Positions 13,955 to 20,528 of a stretch of DNA of 22,841 nt are shown piece by piece. Made by a program: the position numbers and the translations under genes. Origin of the DNA: a virus; IMG/VR virus record IMGVR_UViG_3300044701_001692, positions 1 through 22,841 of that record, one strand, 5' to 3'. How positions within the stretch are numbered: the stretch's first letter is position 1; every line of letters starts with the position of its first letter. The notes below the pieces were generated by a model, which saw nothing but the letters and a program-made list of their open reading frames with translations, searched no databases and was not told where the DNA came from.

Positions 13955-14608
13955 TTACGCAGTCCGACGGCGACGACGCGGCGCCTCACCTTCAGCAGCC
14001 TCGGGGGCGTCCAGTTCTTGGACACCCTCATCGGCAGCCTCGCCGTCCATCGAGGTCCAGTCCACCACCTCGAACACGGGCGTATAGACACGACCGTAGC
14101 TCTTGTGCTGGTAATGGTCCTTGCCCAGACGGATGATGGGCACCGGCAGGCTCGGGTTCTTGCCAACCTGCTCGGCAATCGCCAGGCCCAACTGCTGCAC
14201 CGCACGCTTACCGCCGACCGAGGTGGTCGAGTAGCGCGTCTCAAGCCCCGCATCCTCACCGCTGATGCACTTCAGCGAGAAGCCAAACTGCATTTCCCAA
14301 CCGCGCTCGGCACCGTCAGGCGCGGGCCCGACCTCCGGCAGCGGCTGCGTCAGCGGCGCCATCGCCTCGCCAAGCGCCTCGCCCTTACCCCATGCGATAA
14401 AGCCATGCACAAAGGAAAAGGGGTTGACCGCCCAGCGGGACTCGTCCTCGACCTCCGTCTGATCGGCGCCGAACACCCAATGGCCGGTCTTGTCCATCTT
14501 GAGGATGGCTTGGACCGAGGGCGCTACGGTTTCGAGTTTGCGGAGGCTGTCGGCCAAGGTGGTGACAGCGGGAAGACCAGCAGAAGCAAATTTCACGAGA
14601 TTAGACAT
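13955..14608 (-). CDS. Conserved phage replication-module protein, 217 aa
   Basis: ATG 14608 has GGAG seven bases upstream; a GTG three bases earlier is possible but too close to it. Conserved-looking blocks are GHWVFGADQTEVEDESRWAVNPFSFVHGFIAWG (about 43-75), WEMQFGFSLKCISGEDAG (about 104-121), and SYGRVYTPVFEVVDW (about 170-184). The C-terminus changes from acidic (DGEAADEGVQELDAPEAAEGE) to basic (PRRRRRTA). I recognise the type from phage genomes, where it sits with polymerase and Cas4-like nuclease genes, but no function is proven to my knowledge. An acidic tail and beta-rich core next to the polymerase would suit a single-strand DNA-binding protein; that is inference, and the basic end is unusual for one. 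Confidence 0.8.
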   Translation of the reverse strand: MSNLVKFASAGLPAVTTLADSLRKLETVAPSVQAILKMDKTGHWVFGADQTEVEDESRWAVNPFSFVHGFIAWGKGEALGEAMAPLTQPLPEVGPAPDGAERGWEMQFGFSLKCISGEDAGLETRYSTTSVGGKRAVQQLGLAIAEQVGKNPSLPVPIIRLGKDHYQHKSYGRVYTPVFEVVDWTSMDGEAADEGVQELDAPEAAEGEAPRRRRRTA

Positions 14609-14622
14609 CACAACACTCCAGA

Positions 14623-15714
14623 TCAGATTTTAGAAAGCGCAGCCGCGAACTGCTGCGCGAGAAGCACCTTCGCCGGCCGGGGATCGCTCTCCGGTGCGAT
14701 GGTGTCGCCAGAACTGACGGAAGTCACGACCTCGTCCGGCAGAGCGATCTTGCGCTTTTTCAGCACCTTCTCGATCTGCGCGGGCGAGCGTAACTCCATC
14801 AGTTCAGACTCGGGGGCGCCGACAGCCCTGAGCGCCGCAAGGGCGTCGGCATCATTGGTCCACTTCCTGCGCGCCTGCTTCGGTACAAGCTTCCAGCCTG
14901 GCACCGGCAGACCGGCCTCAAGCTTCTGCTGCACCAGCTGACGCGCGGCCGTGGCAAAAGACTCCAGCATATCAGCAAGCTCGAGCGCCTTGCCGAGGTC
15001 CGCGTCGTTCAGCGCCTCAAGACGCGTCTTCACTAGGCGGTCGATCTCGCCTGTCTGCGCGGGACAGATCGCCTTTGCCGGGCAGAACCGACAGTGACTG
15101 CCGACCTTGAGCGGCGGCGCCTCGAGCTCCGACGCGCGCAACGCAGACCGGAGATCCGCCTCGAAGTCTAGTAGACGCTGCACGTCAGTCACCCAACGAC
15201 GCACCTGAAACGGCTGCACGATGATGAGCTCAACAAACGTCGCGCCTTCAAACGCCCAGTGGTTCGACCGCAGCGCGGCCAGAGCGTAAAACATCAGCTG
15301 TGGGTTGTCCTGCGCGTCGACCATGACGCCGTCGCCGAACTTCCAATCCAGCACGACCGCCGTGTGGCCGAGGCGCCCGATGAAGTCCACCGTGCCGAAA
15401 GCGCCTGGCACCTCGTCCCACCTGACGCGCGCCTCGACGTCGAACTCCAAAACCTTGCCCGGCTCGTCAGCCTCAAGCTGATCAACGAACTTGAGCGCGA
15501 AGTCGAGCTTCGCGTTCTCATCGTCATCGAACTTCGTGCGGTCGACCGGCTTGTCGGACAGCAGGTCAGCAATCGCCTCGTGCAGCCGCGTGCCTGCGGC
15601 CATGTAAGCGTTCTCGACCTGAGGCGGCGCTTTCCGGACGAGCTGCACGCTGCCAGGGCAGGCCATGACACGACCCGCAGACGAGCCGCCAACGACTGTG
15701 GAGTGTGCGTTCAT
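14623..15714 (-). CDS. Cas4/RecB-like nuclease (DUF2800-type)
   Basis: The 363-residue protein has a PD-(D/E)XK nuclease core: GTRLHEA (H45, E46), FGTVDFIG (D110), VLDWKFG (D123, K125) and NPQLMFYALA (Q139, Y143). Four cysteines, C19 in MACPGS and C208, C211 and C217 in HCRFCPAKAICPA, match the iron-sulphur ligands of Cas4/AddB-type nucleases. It probably processes DNA ends during phage replication or recombination. The start follows a neighbour's stop as ATGA. The C-terminal part (about 230-363) is helical with a basic W-K-rich stretch and has no recognised motif. Family and active site are clear; substrate polarity is not. Confidence 0.9.
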   Translation of the reverse strand: MNAHSTVVGGSSAGRVMACPGSVQLVRKAPPQVENAYMAAGTRLHEAIADLLSDKPVDRTKFDDDENAKLDFALKFVDQLEADEPGKVLEFDVEARVRWDEVPGAFGTVDFIGRLGHTAVVLDWKFGDGVMVDAQDNPQLMFYALAALRSNHWAFEGATFVELIIVQPFQVRRWVTDVQRLLDFEADLRSALRASELEAPPLKVGSHCRFCPAKAICPAQTGEIDRLVKTRLEALNDADLGKALELADMLESFATAARQLVQQKLEAGLPVPGWKLVPKQARRKWTNDADALAALRAVGAPESELMELRSPAQIEKVLKKRKIALPDEVVTSVSSGDTIAPESDPRPAKVLLAQQFAAALSKI

Positions 15715-15974
15715 GGGTTGTCATCCGAGACGATGCTGTCAGAACCGCGATGCCAGAGCATTTGCGTGACAGGCTTTGCACCCTTCACGAGCAATTGCTC
15801 TTGCGTGTAGCGCTTGAGATTGTGCCGCCCGTAACCGGGCCCGACGAACACCTTACGGTTCCGGTAGTGCGGGACGTAGGTGATGCCTTTGAATACGAAC
15901 GTCAGCGCCTCAAACTGCTCTGCGGGCGCGTTCTGGCCCAGCAAGTTGGATGGGCTAAGTGGACTTGACTTCAT
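15711..15974 (-). CDS. Small phage protein, 87 aa, unknown
   Basis: The first gene of the minus-strand replication operon. ATG 15974 has GGAG nine bases upstream. A much longer in-frame reading upstream to 16283 would cross the divergent promoter region and run antisense to the nuclease gene, so it was not used. The core FEALTFVFKGITYVPHYRNRKVFVGPGYGRHNLKRYTQEQL (about 21-61) is rich in aromatic and basic residues and looks beta-stranded; the end is QMLWHRGSDSIVSDDNP. I do not recognise a named domain. Basic and aromatic character next to replication genes makes nucleic-acid binding possible, without direct evidence. Confidence 0.75.
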   Translation of the reverse strand: MKSSPLSPSNLLGQNAPAEQFEALTFVFKGITYVPHYRNRKVFVGPGYGRHNLKRYTQEQLLVKGAKPVTQMLWHRGSDSIVSDDNP

Positions 15975-15989
15975 TTTTGGGAACTCCAG

Positions 15990-16018
15990 TTGACTGTGGA
16001 GGCTCAAGCCTATACGAT
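15990..16018 (+). promoter_or_regulatory. Candidate promoter for the plus-strand nuclease-helicase operon
   Basis: TTGACT (15990-15995) and TACGAT (16013-16018) are 17 bp apart, matching five and four of six sigma-70 positions. Within the spacer lies the near-palindrome AGGCT-CA-AGCCT (16000-16011), a possible operator. On the opposite strand TTGCAA (16030-16035) and TATAGG (16009-16014) give a weaker 15-bp-spaced candidate for the leftward replication operon. Confidence 0.4.
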
Positions 16019-16073
16019 GACAAAAAACTTTGCAAGTGATAAACTTTGAAACATCTTTTGGAGAACAAAAATT

Positions 16074-16340
16074 TTGGAACGCGACATTGAAGCATATCTG
16101 GTCAAGCGCGTGAAGGCGCTTGGCGGGATGGCGTACAAGTTCGTCTCGCCGTCGAACCGGGGCGTGGCTGACCGTCTGGTCGTGCTGCCTGGTCAGATAT
16201 GGTTCGTTGAGGTGAAGCAAGAGACAGGTCGGCTGACCGCGTTGCAGGCGCTCTTCATGGAGCAGATGAAACGCATGGGCCACAACGCAATCGTAGTCTG
16301 GAGTAAGGAGGAGGTCGACAAATGGATCGCAAACCTATGA
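16074..16340 (+). CDS. VRR-NUC domain nuclease, 88 aa
   Basis: The whole protein is a stand-alone VRR-NUC domain: ERDIEAYLVKRVKALGGMAYKFVSPSNRGVADRLVVLPGQIWFVEVKQETGRLTALQ. Key residues are E6, D33 in GVADR, and E46/K48 in FVEVK, the PD-(D/E)XK-type active site. Stand-alone phage members are thought to act on branched DNA such as Holliday junctions; eukaryotic FAN1 shares the domain. The start is TTG 16074 with GGAG ten bases upstream; no ATG start gives a complete domain. It overlaps the next gene by 19 bp. Together with the SNF2-type helicase downstream it could resolve or process recombination intermediates. Confidence 0.9.
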   Translation: MERDIEAYLVKRVKALGGMAYKFVSPSNRGVADRLVVLPGQIWFVEVKQETGRLTALQALFMEQMKRMGHNAIVVWSKEEVDKWIANL

Positions 16341-16939
16341 GAGTGTTGGTCGCTTGCGAGTACAGCGGCGCGGTGCGGGACGCCTTCCTGCGCGCCGGGC
16401 ACTACGCCATGTCATGCGACTTGCTGCCTTGTGAATCGTTAGCGTCAGGCGACCACTACCAAGGCGACGTTCGCGACGTACTTGACCATGAATGGGATCT
16501 GATGGTGGCACATCCACCTTGCACTTACCTGTCGGTCAGTGGAATGCACTGGACGCGCCGTGGACTGCGCGATCCGCAGTTGACCGAAGATGCGCTGGCG
16601 TTTGTGCGGTTGCTGCTGGAGGCGCCCGTGCCGCGCATTGCGCTTGAAAACCCAATCAGCATCATCAGCAGCCGCATTCGCAAGCCCGACCAGATTGTGC
16701 AGCCGTGGCAGTTTGGTCACGACGCCAGCAAAAAGACTTGCTTGTGGCTGAAGAACCTGCCGTTGTTACGACCAACACAGATCGTTGAGCCGCGCATCAT
16801 CAACGGACGCAAGCGATGGGGCAACCAGACCGACAGCGGACAGAACAAACTCGGACCGAGCGTCGACCGCTGGAAGATTCGCAGCGCCACATACGCCGGT
16901 ATCGCGCAGGCGATGGTTGATCAGTGGGGTGACCTGTGA
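16322..16939 (+). CDS. Compact C5-methyltransferase-like protein, 205 aa
   Basis: The protein starts with a SAM-binding-type strand VLVACEYSG (8-16), followed by the acidic position CDLLP (32-36) and GDV (48-50). It has a catalytic-type HPPC (64-67, C67) and ALENP (107-111), equivalent to motifs IV and VI of C5-cytosine methyltransferases, then KKTCLWLKNLP (137-147) and RWKIRSATYAGIAQAMVDQW (183-202), where motif X is expected. At 205 residues it is much shorter than typical C5-MTases (about 300-400), and I see no distinct target-recognition domain. Such short proteins are common in phages and their activity is uncertain. ATG 16322 has a very strong AAGGAGG site. It overlaps both neighbours. 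Roles in shielding phage DNA from restriction or in another base modification are inference. Confidence 0.75.
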   Translation: MDRKPMRVLVACEYSGAVRDAFLRAGHYAMSCDLLPCESLASGDHYQGDVRDVLDHEWDLMVAHPPCTYLSVSGMHWTRRGLRDPQLTEDALAFVRLLLEAPVPRIALENPISIISSRIRKPDQIVQPWQFGHDASKKTCLWLKNLPLLRPTQIVEPRIINGRKRWGNQTDSGQNKLGPSVDRWKIRSATYAGIAQAMVDQWGDL

Positions 16940-18225
16940 AGCTCAGACCCTATCAAGAGGAAGCCGCTGACTTCCTGTACGCCAACGATCGGGCGATGAT
17001 GTTGGCGCCGGTCGGTGCAGGCAAGACCGCGACCACGCTGGTGGCGCTGCGCGCCCTCTTGGGCGACGGGTTTGCCAAACGCGTGCTGGTGGTCGCGCCG
17101 CTCCGGGTCGCGCAGTCCGTCTGGCCGGTCGAGATCAAGAAGTGGGCGCCGACGCTATCGTTTGCGCTGTGCGTCGGGTCGCCTGCGGTGAGACAGCGCG
17201 CGCTTGGCGCACCCGTCCAAGTCGTCATCACCAACTACGACAACCTCCAATGGCTGGCCGAGCAGAAGCTCGACTTCGACGCACTAGTGTTCGACGAACT
17301 GACGCGGCTCAAGAACCCGTCAGGCAAGCGCTTCAAGGCGCTCGACAAGGTCATCAAGGACATCAAGATTCGTTGGGGTCTGACCGGATCGTTTACGTCC
17401 AACGGACTCGAGGACGTGTTCGGCCAGTGCAAGATCATTGACCAGACTATGCTCGGCCGCAGCAAGGGCGCCTTCTTGCAACAGTACTTCCATTGCCTGA
17501 ACCGCGAGCACGGTCAGTGGGTGCCGCTTCCGACGTCGCTGCCCTTGGTCATGCAGAAAATCAAACCGTGGACGTATGTGCTCGAGCCCGCTGACTACAA
17601 GGACAGCCTGCCGCCGCTCCATACGGTTGAGGTACCCGTCAAGATGGACCTGACCGAGTACCAAGCGATGAAGAAGGACATGGTGCTGGAGTTTGGCACC
17701 GAATACATCACCGCCGCGTCCGCAGGCGCCGTCGTGAACAAGCTTCAGCAGCTCGCCAGCGGGTTCGTTTACGACGGCGGCCGGCTCGCCGTGCGACTGC
17801 ACAGCGAGAAGATGGACGCGCTCGAGGACTTGTTCTTAGAGAACCAACGCGCGCCCACGCTCGTCTGGTACCAGTTCAAGGAGCAACTGATGGCGTTGCA
17901 GGCGCGCTTTCCGCGCTGCGAGACGATTGTCAACTCCTCGACCATCGACCGTTGGAACGCTGGCCAGATCGAGATGCTGGCGGTACATCCGCAGTCAGCC
18001 GGGCACGGGTTGAACCTGCAAGGCCAGTCGAAGATGATCTGGCTGACGCTGCCGTGGTCGCTGGAACTTTACGAGCAGGCGGTCGGGCGCTTGCACCGTA
18101 GCGGCCAGCGCTCGGACGTCTGGAACTATGTGCTTCTGACTGAAGGTACGATTGACGTTGAGATATACAAACGACTTGGGGAGAAACGAACCCTTTCTGA
18201 AATTGCGCTGGAGGCGCTGAAATGA
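16936..18225 (+). CDS. SNF2-type DNA helicase/translocase
   Basis: The 429-residue protein starts MKLRPYQEEAADFLY, the usual Q-motif-like entry of SNF2/superfamily 2 helicases. Walker A is APVGAGKTA (24-32), motif II is VFDEL (118-122, DEL rather than DEAH), motif III is LTGSF (149-153) and motif VI is QAVGRLHRSGQ (381-391), whose GRxxRxGQ is diagnostic of SNF2-like enzymes. It probably translocates on duplex DNA or remodels branched DNA during phage replication or recombination. The start is a GTG overlapping the methyltransferase stop as GTGA, so expression is coupled. VRR-NUC plus SNF2 is a recurrent pair in phages. Confidence 0.92.
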   Translation: MKLRPYQEEAADFLYANDRAMMLAPVGAGKTATTLVALRALLGDGFAKRVLVVAPLRVAQSVWPVEIKKWAPTLSFALCVGSPAVRQRALGAPVQVVITNYDNLQWLAEQKLDFDALVFDELTRLKNPSGKRFKALDKVIKDIKIRWGLTGSFTSNGLEDVFGQCKIIDQTMLGRSKGAFLQQYFHCLNREHGQWVPLPTSLPLVMQKIKPWTYVLEPADYKDSLPPLHTVEVPVKMDLTEYQAMKKDMVLEFGTEYITAASAGAVVNKLQQLASGFVYDGGRLAVRLHSEKMDALEDLFLENQRAPTLVWYQFKEQLMALQARFPRCETIVNSSTIDRWNAGQIEMLAVHPQSAGHGLNLQGQSKMIWLTLPWSLELYEQAVGRLHRSGQRSDVWNYVLLTEGTIDVEIYKRLGEKRTLSEIALEALK

Positions 18226-18383
18226 ACCGATGGGCAGAGCAACTGAAGGTGGCACGAGCAGAGGCGCGCATTCGGCAGCGGGAGTTCAACGCTGCCAAAC
18301 GTGCGCTCGAGCGAGTGTTGGGTGAAATCGCAAAACTGGAGAAACGTCTTGAACTCTCGAGAACTGATGGCAAAACTGCGTGA
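18222..18383 (+). CDS. Small coiled-coil protein, 53 aa
   Basis: ATG 18222 overlaps the helicase stop as ATGA and has GGAGG seven bases upstream. The product (MNRWAEQLKVARAEARIRQREFNAAKRALERVLGEIAKLEKRLELS...) is almost entirely a charged helix with heptad-like Leu/Val/Ile spacing at about 30-45, so a short coiled coil is likely. No family is recognised. It may accompany the helicase or simply fill the operon; the strong ribosome site supports translation. Confidence 0.65.
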   Translation: MNRWAEQLKVARAEARIRQREFNAAKRALERVLGEIAKLEKRLELSRTDGKTA

Positions 18384-18540
18384 CTTTACAGAGGAAGAAC
18401 TATGGGAACTGATCGAGAAGGAAATGCGCGTGGGGCGTCGCTGGACGATCATCGAGCGGCTGCACATGAGGCTGTGCGCGCTGCGTTCGACGCGAGAACG
18501 GCTGGAACTGATGAAGAAGTTCTCTGGACAGCCGGCGTAG
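18367..18540 (+). CDS. Small helical protein, 57 aa, in doubtful overlap
   Basis: From ATG 18367 the frame reads MAKLRDFTEEELWELIEKEMRVGRRWTIIERLHMRLCALRSTRERLELMKKFSGQPA. The TEEELWELIEKEMR ... RLHMRLCALRSTRERLELM pattern is amphipathic and looks like real protein. However, the start has only a weak ribosome site, and it overlaps the 53-residue gene by 17 bp and the 83-residue gene by 139 bp in another frame. Either both frames are used, or one is the remnant of a frameshifted gene. Confidence 0.5.
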   Translation: MAKLRDFTEEELWELIEKEMRVGRRWTIIERLHMRLCALRSTRERLELMKKFSGQPA

Positions 18541-18653
18541 CGACCGACGTCCAGAAGACGTGGCGCCGCTACGGATGGGTACCACCGTCAGAACTGCCGC
18601 AGTACCAGGCCAAGTGGGACTTCTTCAAAACGCTACGGACAAGGATCAGATGA
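18402..18653 (+). CDS. Small protein, 83 aa, partly overlapping another frame
   Basis: ATG 18402 has a strong GAGGAA seven bases upstream, and the stop overlaps the next gene as ATGA. The C-terminal 35 residues (TDVQKTWRRYGWVPPSELPQYQAKWDFFKTLRTR) look like a conserved aromatic-rich segment. The N-terminal 45 residues are low in character and coincide with the overlapping 57-residue frame, so the genuine protein may be shorter or may be a fusion by frameshift. No function is known. Confidence 0.6.
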   Translation: MGTDREGNARGASLDDHRAAAHEAVRAAFDARTAGTDEEVLWTAGVATDVQKTWRRYGWVPPSELPQYQAKWDFFKTLRTRIR

Positions 18654-18820
18654 TGGTGGACTACAGCGAAGGCTATCTTGAACTGAAACGACTAGTCGAC
18701 GAGGCGTGGCAGCTGATCCTCGATCAGAAGTTCGCTGAGGCGCGCGCGCTTTGCGACGAGATCGTGGTGACGGCGCGGCTCACCAAAGCTCAGATCGGTG
18801 TGCAGCATGAGCCCGAATGA
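18650..18820 (+). CDS. Small helical protein, 56 aa
   Basis: There are two adjacent ATGs: 18650 overlaps the preceding stop as ATGA, while 18653 has better spacing from AAGGA (seven bases). The sequence DYSEGYLELKRLVDEAWQLILDQKFAEARALCDEIVVTARLTKAQI (4-49) is a pair of amphipathic helices resembling a TPR-like hairpin (AWQLILDQKFAEA). This type of small helical protein is common in phage accessory regions. Function unknown. Confidence 0.65.
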   Translation: MMVDYSEGYLELKRLVDEAWQLILDQKFAEARALCDEIVVTARLTKAQIGVQHEPE

Positions 18821-19052
18821 CAAGGCGGCTGTCGACCCGGACTACTTCTGGCAGCCGATCAGCACCTGCCCAAGCGGCGTCAAGGTGCAGTTGCTGAATC
18901 GCGCTGGCATTGGCAGCACCGGGAAGATCACCAGCAACAAGGACAACTGGTGGATCGCTTGGGCGCCCATGCCCAAGATCCCGCCAGAGATCAAAGCGCT
19001 GATCGAACCGACCTACCGCCCGAGCAACATCGGGCTGCTCATTGGAGACTGA
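18807..19052 (+). CDS. DUF551-like small protein, 81 aa
   Basis: ATG 18807 overlaps the previous gene by 14 bp; an in-frame GTG nine bases earlier is less likely. The sequence FWQPISTCPSGVKVQLLNRAGIGSTGKI ... WWIAWAPMPKIPPEI keeps the W-x-P-I/V-S ... L ... W-x-P-x-P plan of DUF551-like proteins, small beta domains found widely in phages. The C-terminus (EPTYRPSNIGLLIGD) is not part of that domain. The function of the family is unknown to me. The ribosome site is weak, so translation probably depends on the upstream gene. Confidence 0.7.
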   Translation: MSPNDKAAVDPDYFWQPISTCPSGVKVQLLNRAGIGSTGKITSNKDNWWIAWAPMPKIPPEIKALIEPTYRPSNIGLLIGD

Positions 19053-19053
19053 G

Positions 19054-19290
19054 ATGACTGAAGAAGAAATCATTGACCTTGCGGACAAGGCCGGATCGTT
19101 TTCGATGATCCAGTACGGCGTGACCAGCGCCAAGATTGAGTGGTTGCAGAAGTTTGCCAGTCTGGTTGCGGCAAAGGAGCGTGAGGCGTGTGCTCAGATG
19201 TGTGAGGATCAGGACACAGGGCAAGATCTGCCGTATGACCTCGCTGTCATTGACTGCGCCAAATCAATCAGAGCAAGGGGGGAGAAATGA
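19054..19290 (+). CDS. Ea22-like small phage protein, 78 aa
   Basis: ATG 19054 lies one base after the previous stop, with GGAG six bases upstream. The pattern TEEEIIDLADKAG ... FASLVAAKEREACAQMCED ... DCAKSIRARGE resembles the C-terminal part of lambda Ea22 and related phage accessory proteins (AAxEREACAxxCE ... CAxAIRxRG). Such proteins are dispensable in many phages and of unknown role. Two cysteine-containing helices may form a hairpin. The stop overlaps the next start as ATGA. Confidence 0.75.
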   Translation: MTEEEIIDLADKAGSFSMIQYGVTSAKIEWLQKFASLVAAKEREACAQMCEDQDTGQDLPYDLAVIDCAKSIRARGEK

Positions 19291-19709
19291 ACGACAGAGA
19301 ACTGATGCAGCAGGCGCTGGAGGCGCTGGAAGAAGGCATGACAAGTAAAGAGTGGCGCGAACTGGTCAAAGCCCTGCGCGAGAGGCTGGCGCAGCCCAAC
19401 GAGTTCAATCCAGACTGGGATGCAATGGCGGTGATGATTGCAGAACAGCAGCGAATGGCGACTGAAATTGAGCGGCTAAAAAACGGATTCAATAAATCTG
19501 AATCACGCCTTCACGATGTTGCCGTTCACTGCGAGCGAGTCGAGCGAAGGCTTAAAGATGTAAATACAGCAGCAATGAAACTTACGCATGACCTTGTATG
19601 TATGGATTATTACGACGATGAACGCCTAGATCGTGACAGGGTGATGGCGCGCATCACGCGGTGGCGCACCGAGTGGGATAAAGCGATGTTTGAGGAGCGT
19701 AATAAATGA
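19287..19709 (+). CDS. Coiled-coil accessory protein, 140 aa
   Basis: The start overlaps the preceding stop as ATGA with GGGGAG just upstream. The N-terminus (LMQQALEALEEGMTSKEWRELVKALRERLAQPNE) is a module repeated in many phage accessory proteins. Residues about 48-95 (MIAEQQRMATEIERLKNGFNKSESRLHDVAVHCERVERRLKDV) are a probable coiled coil. The rest is charged. The gene is less GC-rich than the replication block. No enzyme motif is seen. Confidence 0.7.
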   Translation: MNDRELMQQALEALEEGMTSKEWRELVKALRERLAQPNEFNPDWDAMAVMIAEQQRMATEIERLKNGFNKSESRLHDVAVHCERVERRLKDVNTAAMKLTHDLVCMDYYDDERLDRDRVMARITRWRTEWDKAMFEERNK

Positions 19710-19951
19710 CTGACGACTTTTGGGAGTGGCTACCTAAAGCCTATGGTGAGGTTGGAGACGAGCCGATTTTCACCAAGTACAACATGGAGATCGCTTTTGC
19801 GGCAGGGGCAGAAGCAGAAGCTCAACGAATGTGGCAAGGGCTGACGGACGAGGAAATTGAAATGGCTTGTGTGCCGCTTGGTGCGGCAATGCTGTCTTTT
19901 ACAGAAGTTGCTAGAGCTATCGAAGCCAAACTGAAGGAGAAGAACACATGA
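19706..19951 (+). CDS. Accessory protein, 81 aa, with WQGL(T/S)D-EI module
   Basis: ATGA overlap with the previous gene and GAGGAG eight bases upstream. The C-terminal half AQRMWQGLTDEEIEMACVPLGAAMLSFTEVARAIEAKLKEKNT carries the WQGLTDEEI ... IEAKLKEKN module that recurs in the 129-residue protein further on. This module is widespread in phage accessory proteins of unknown role. The N-terminal half (DDFWEWLPKAYGEVGDEPIFTKYNMEIAFAAGAEA) includes an AFxAGxxA motif also common in such proteins. Confidence 0.72.
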   Translation: MTDDFWEWLPKAYGEVGDEPIFTKYNMEIAFAAGAEAEAQRMWQGLTDEEIEMACVPLGAAMLSFTEVARAIEAKLKEKNT

Positions 19952-20175
19952 GCAAACTACAACCAGTAACAATCTCAGACAAGTACAAGGAAGCCGCAGC
20001 GGAAATGCTGCACGAGTCACTTGATGAGAACCCAGACACAGCAATCGTTATTCTGTTCTGGAAAGATCGTGGTCAATTCAAGATCAAAACAAGCGCGACT
20101 CAAGATCGTTTGCAACTGATCGGAGCTTTGACTGAGGCATTGCACAAGGTAGTGCATGACGGATACGCATCATGA
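19948..20175 (+). CDS. Small accessory protein, 75 aa
   Basis: ATGA overlap and a strong AAGGAG eight bases upstream. The sequence SDKYKEAAAEMLHESLDENPDTAIVILFWKDRGQFKIKTSATQDRLQLIGALTEALHKVVHDGY suggests a helix, a two-strand beta hairpin (AIVILFWKD, FKIKTSA) and a final helix. The layout is like small phage proteins of the kind that begin with an SDKYxEAAxEML helix; I know no function. Its stop overlaps the next start as ATGA. Confidence 0.7.
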   Translation: MSKLQPVTISDKYKEAAAEMLHESLDENPDTAIVILFWKDRGQFKIKTSATQDRLQLIGALTEALHKVVHDGYAS

Positions 20176-20528
20176 GCGGAGATCACAACATGTATCAAAA
20201 CGACGACCCGGGACGATTGGGCAGAAACTGGAATACCAAACCGATACCACAACCTGTCCAAAGTTTGCGCTCTGAACCAGAGCAATACCGCAGTGTCATG
20301 GAAGAGCAGTTGTCTAGCCTTGAGTCTCGAATCGAATACCTAAGCAATGCACTGACAACACTTGAGCACCGGCTAGCACCAGTCATGCGCGAGACACCTT
20401 GCAAAACGGTAGAGGCTTCGCTGCCATGTGCTGATTCGCCGCTTGGTAAAAAGTTAGAGAACTTCAACAGCCGTATGAACGGTCTACAAAACCACATCTT
20501 GTACATCATTGAAAGGTTGGAGATATGA
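20172..20528 (+). CDS. Accessory protein with coiled coil, 118 aa
   Basis: The first ATG overlaps the previous stop, but the ribosome site is weak; a second ATG at 20190 has GGAG eight to nine bases upstream and may be the true start (112 residues). After a polar N-terminus (NDDPGRLGRNWNTKPIPQP), residues about 38-75 (QYRSVMEEQLSSLESRIEYLSNALTTLEHRLAPVM) form a clear heptad coiled coil. A second helix ends the protein (LENFNSRMNGLQNHILYIIERLEI). It probably oligomerises. No family recognised. Confidence 0.7.
   Translation: MSGDHNMYQNDDPGRLGRNWNTKPIPQPVQSLRSEPEQYRSVMEEQLSSLESRIEYLSNALTTLEHRLAPVMRETPCKTVEASLPCADSPLGKKLENFNSRMNGLQNHILYIIERLEI

Noticed and set aside
15975-16283. Long N-terminal extension of the 87-residue minus-strand protein
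   Set aside because: It would cover the divergent promoter region and run antisense to the VRR-NUC gene, while ATG 15974 has a good GGAG site.
16074-18225. Complete restriction-modification or defence system
   Set aside because: No specificity subunit or recognisable restriction endonuclease is present; VRR-NUC with SNF2 is usual in phage replication modules, so I keep only the weaker association as a finding.
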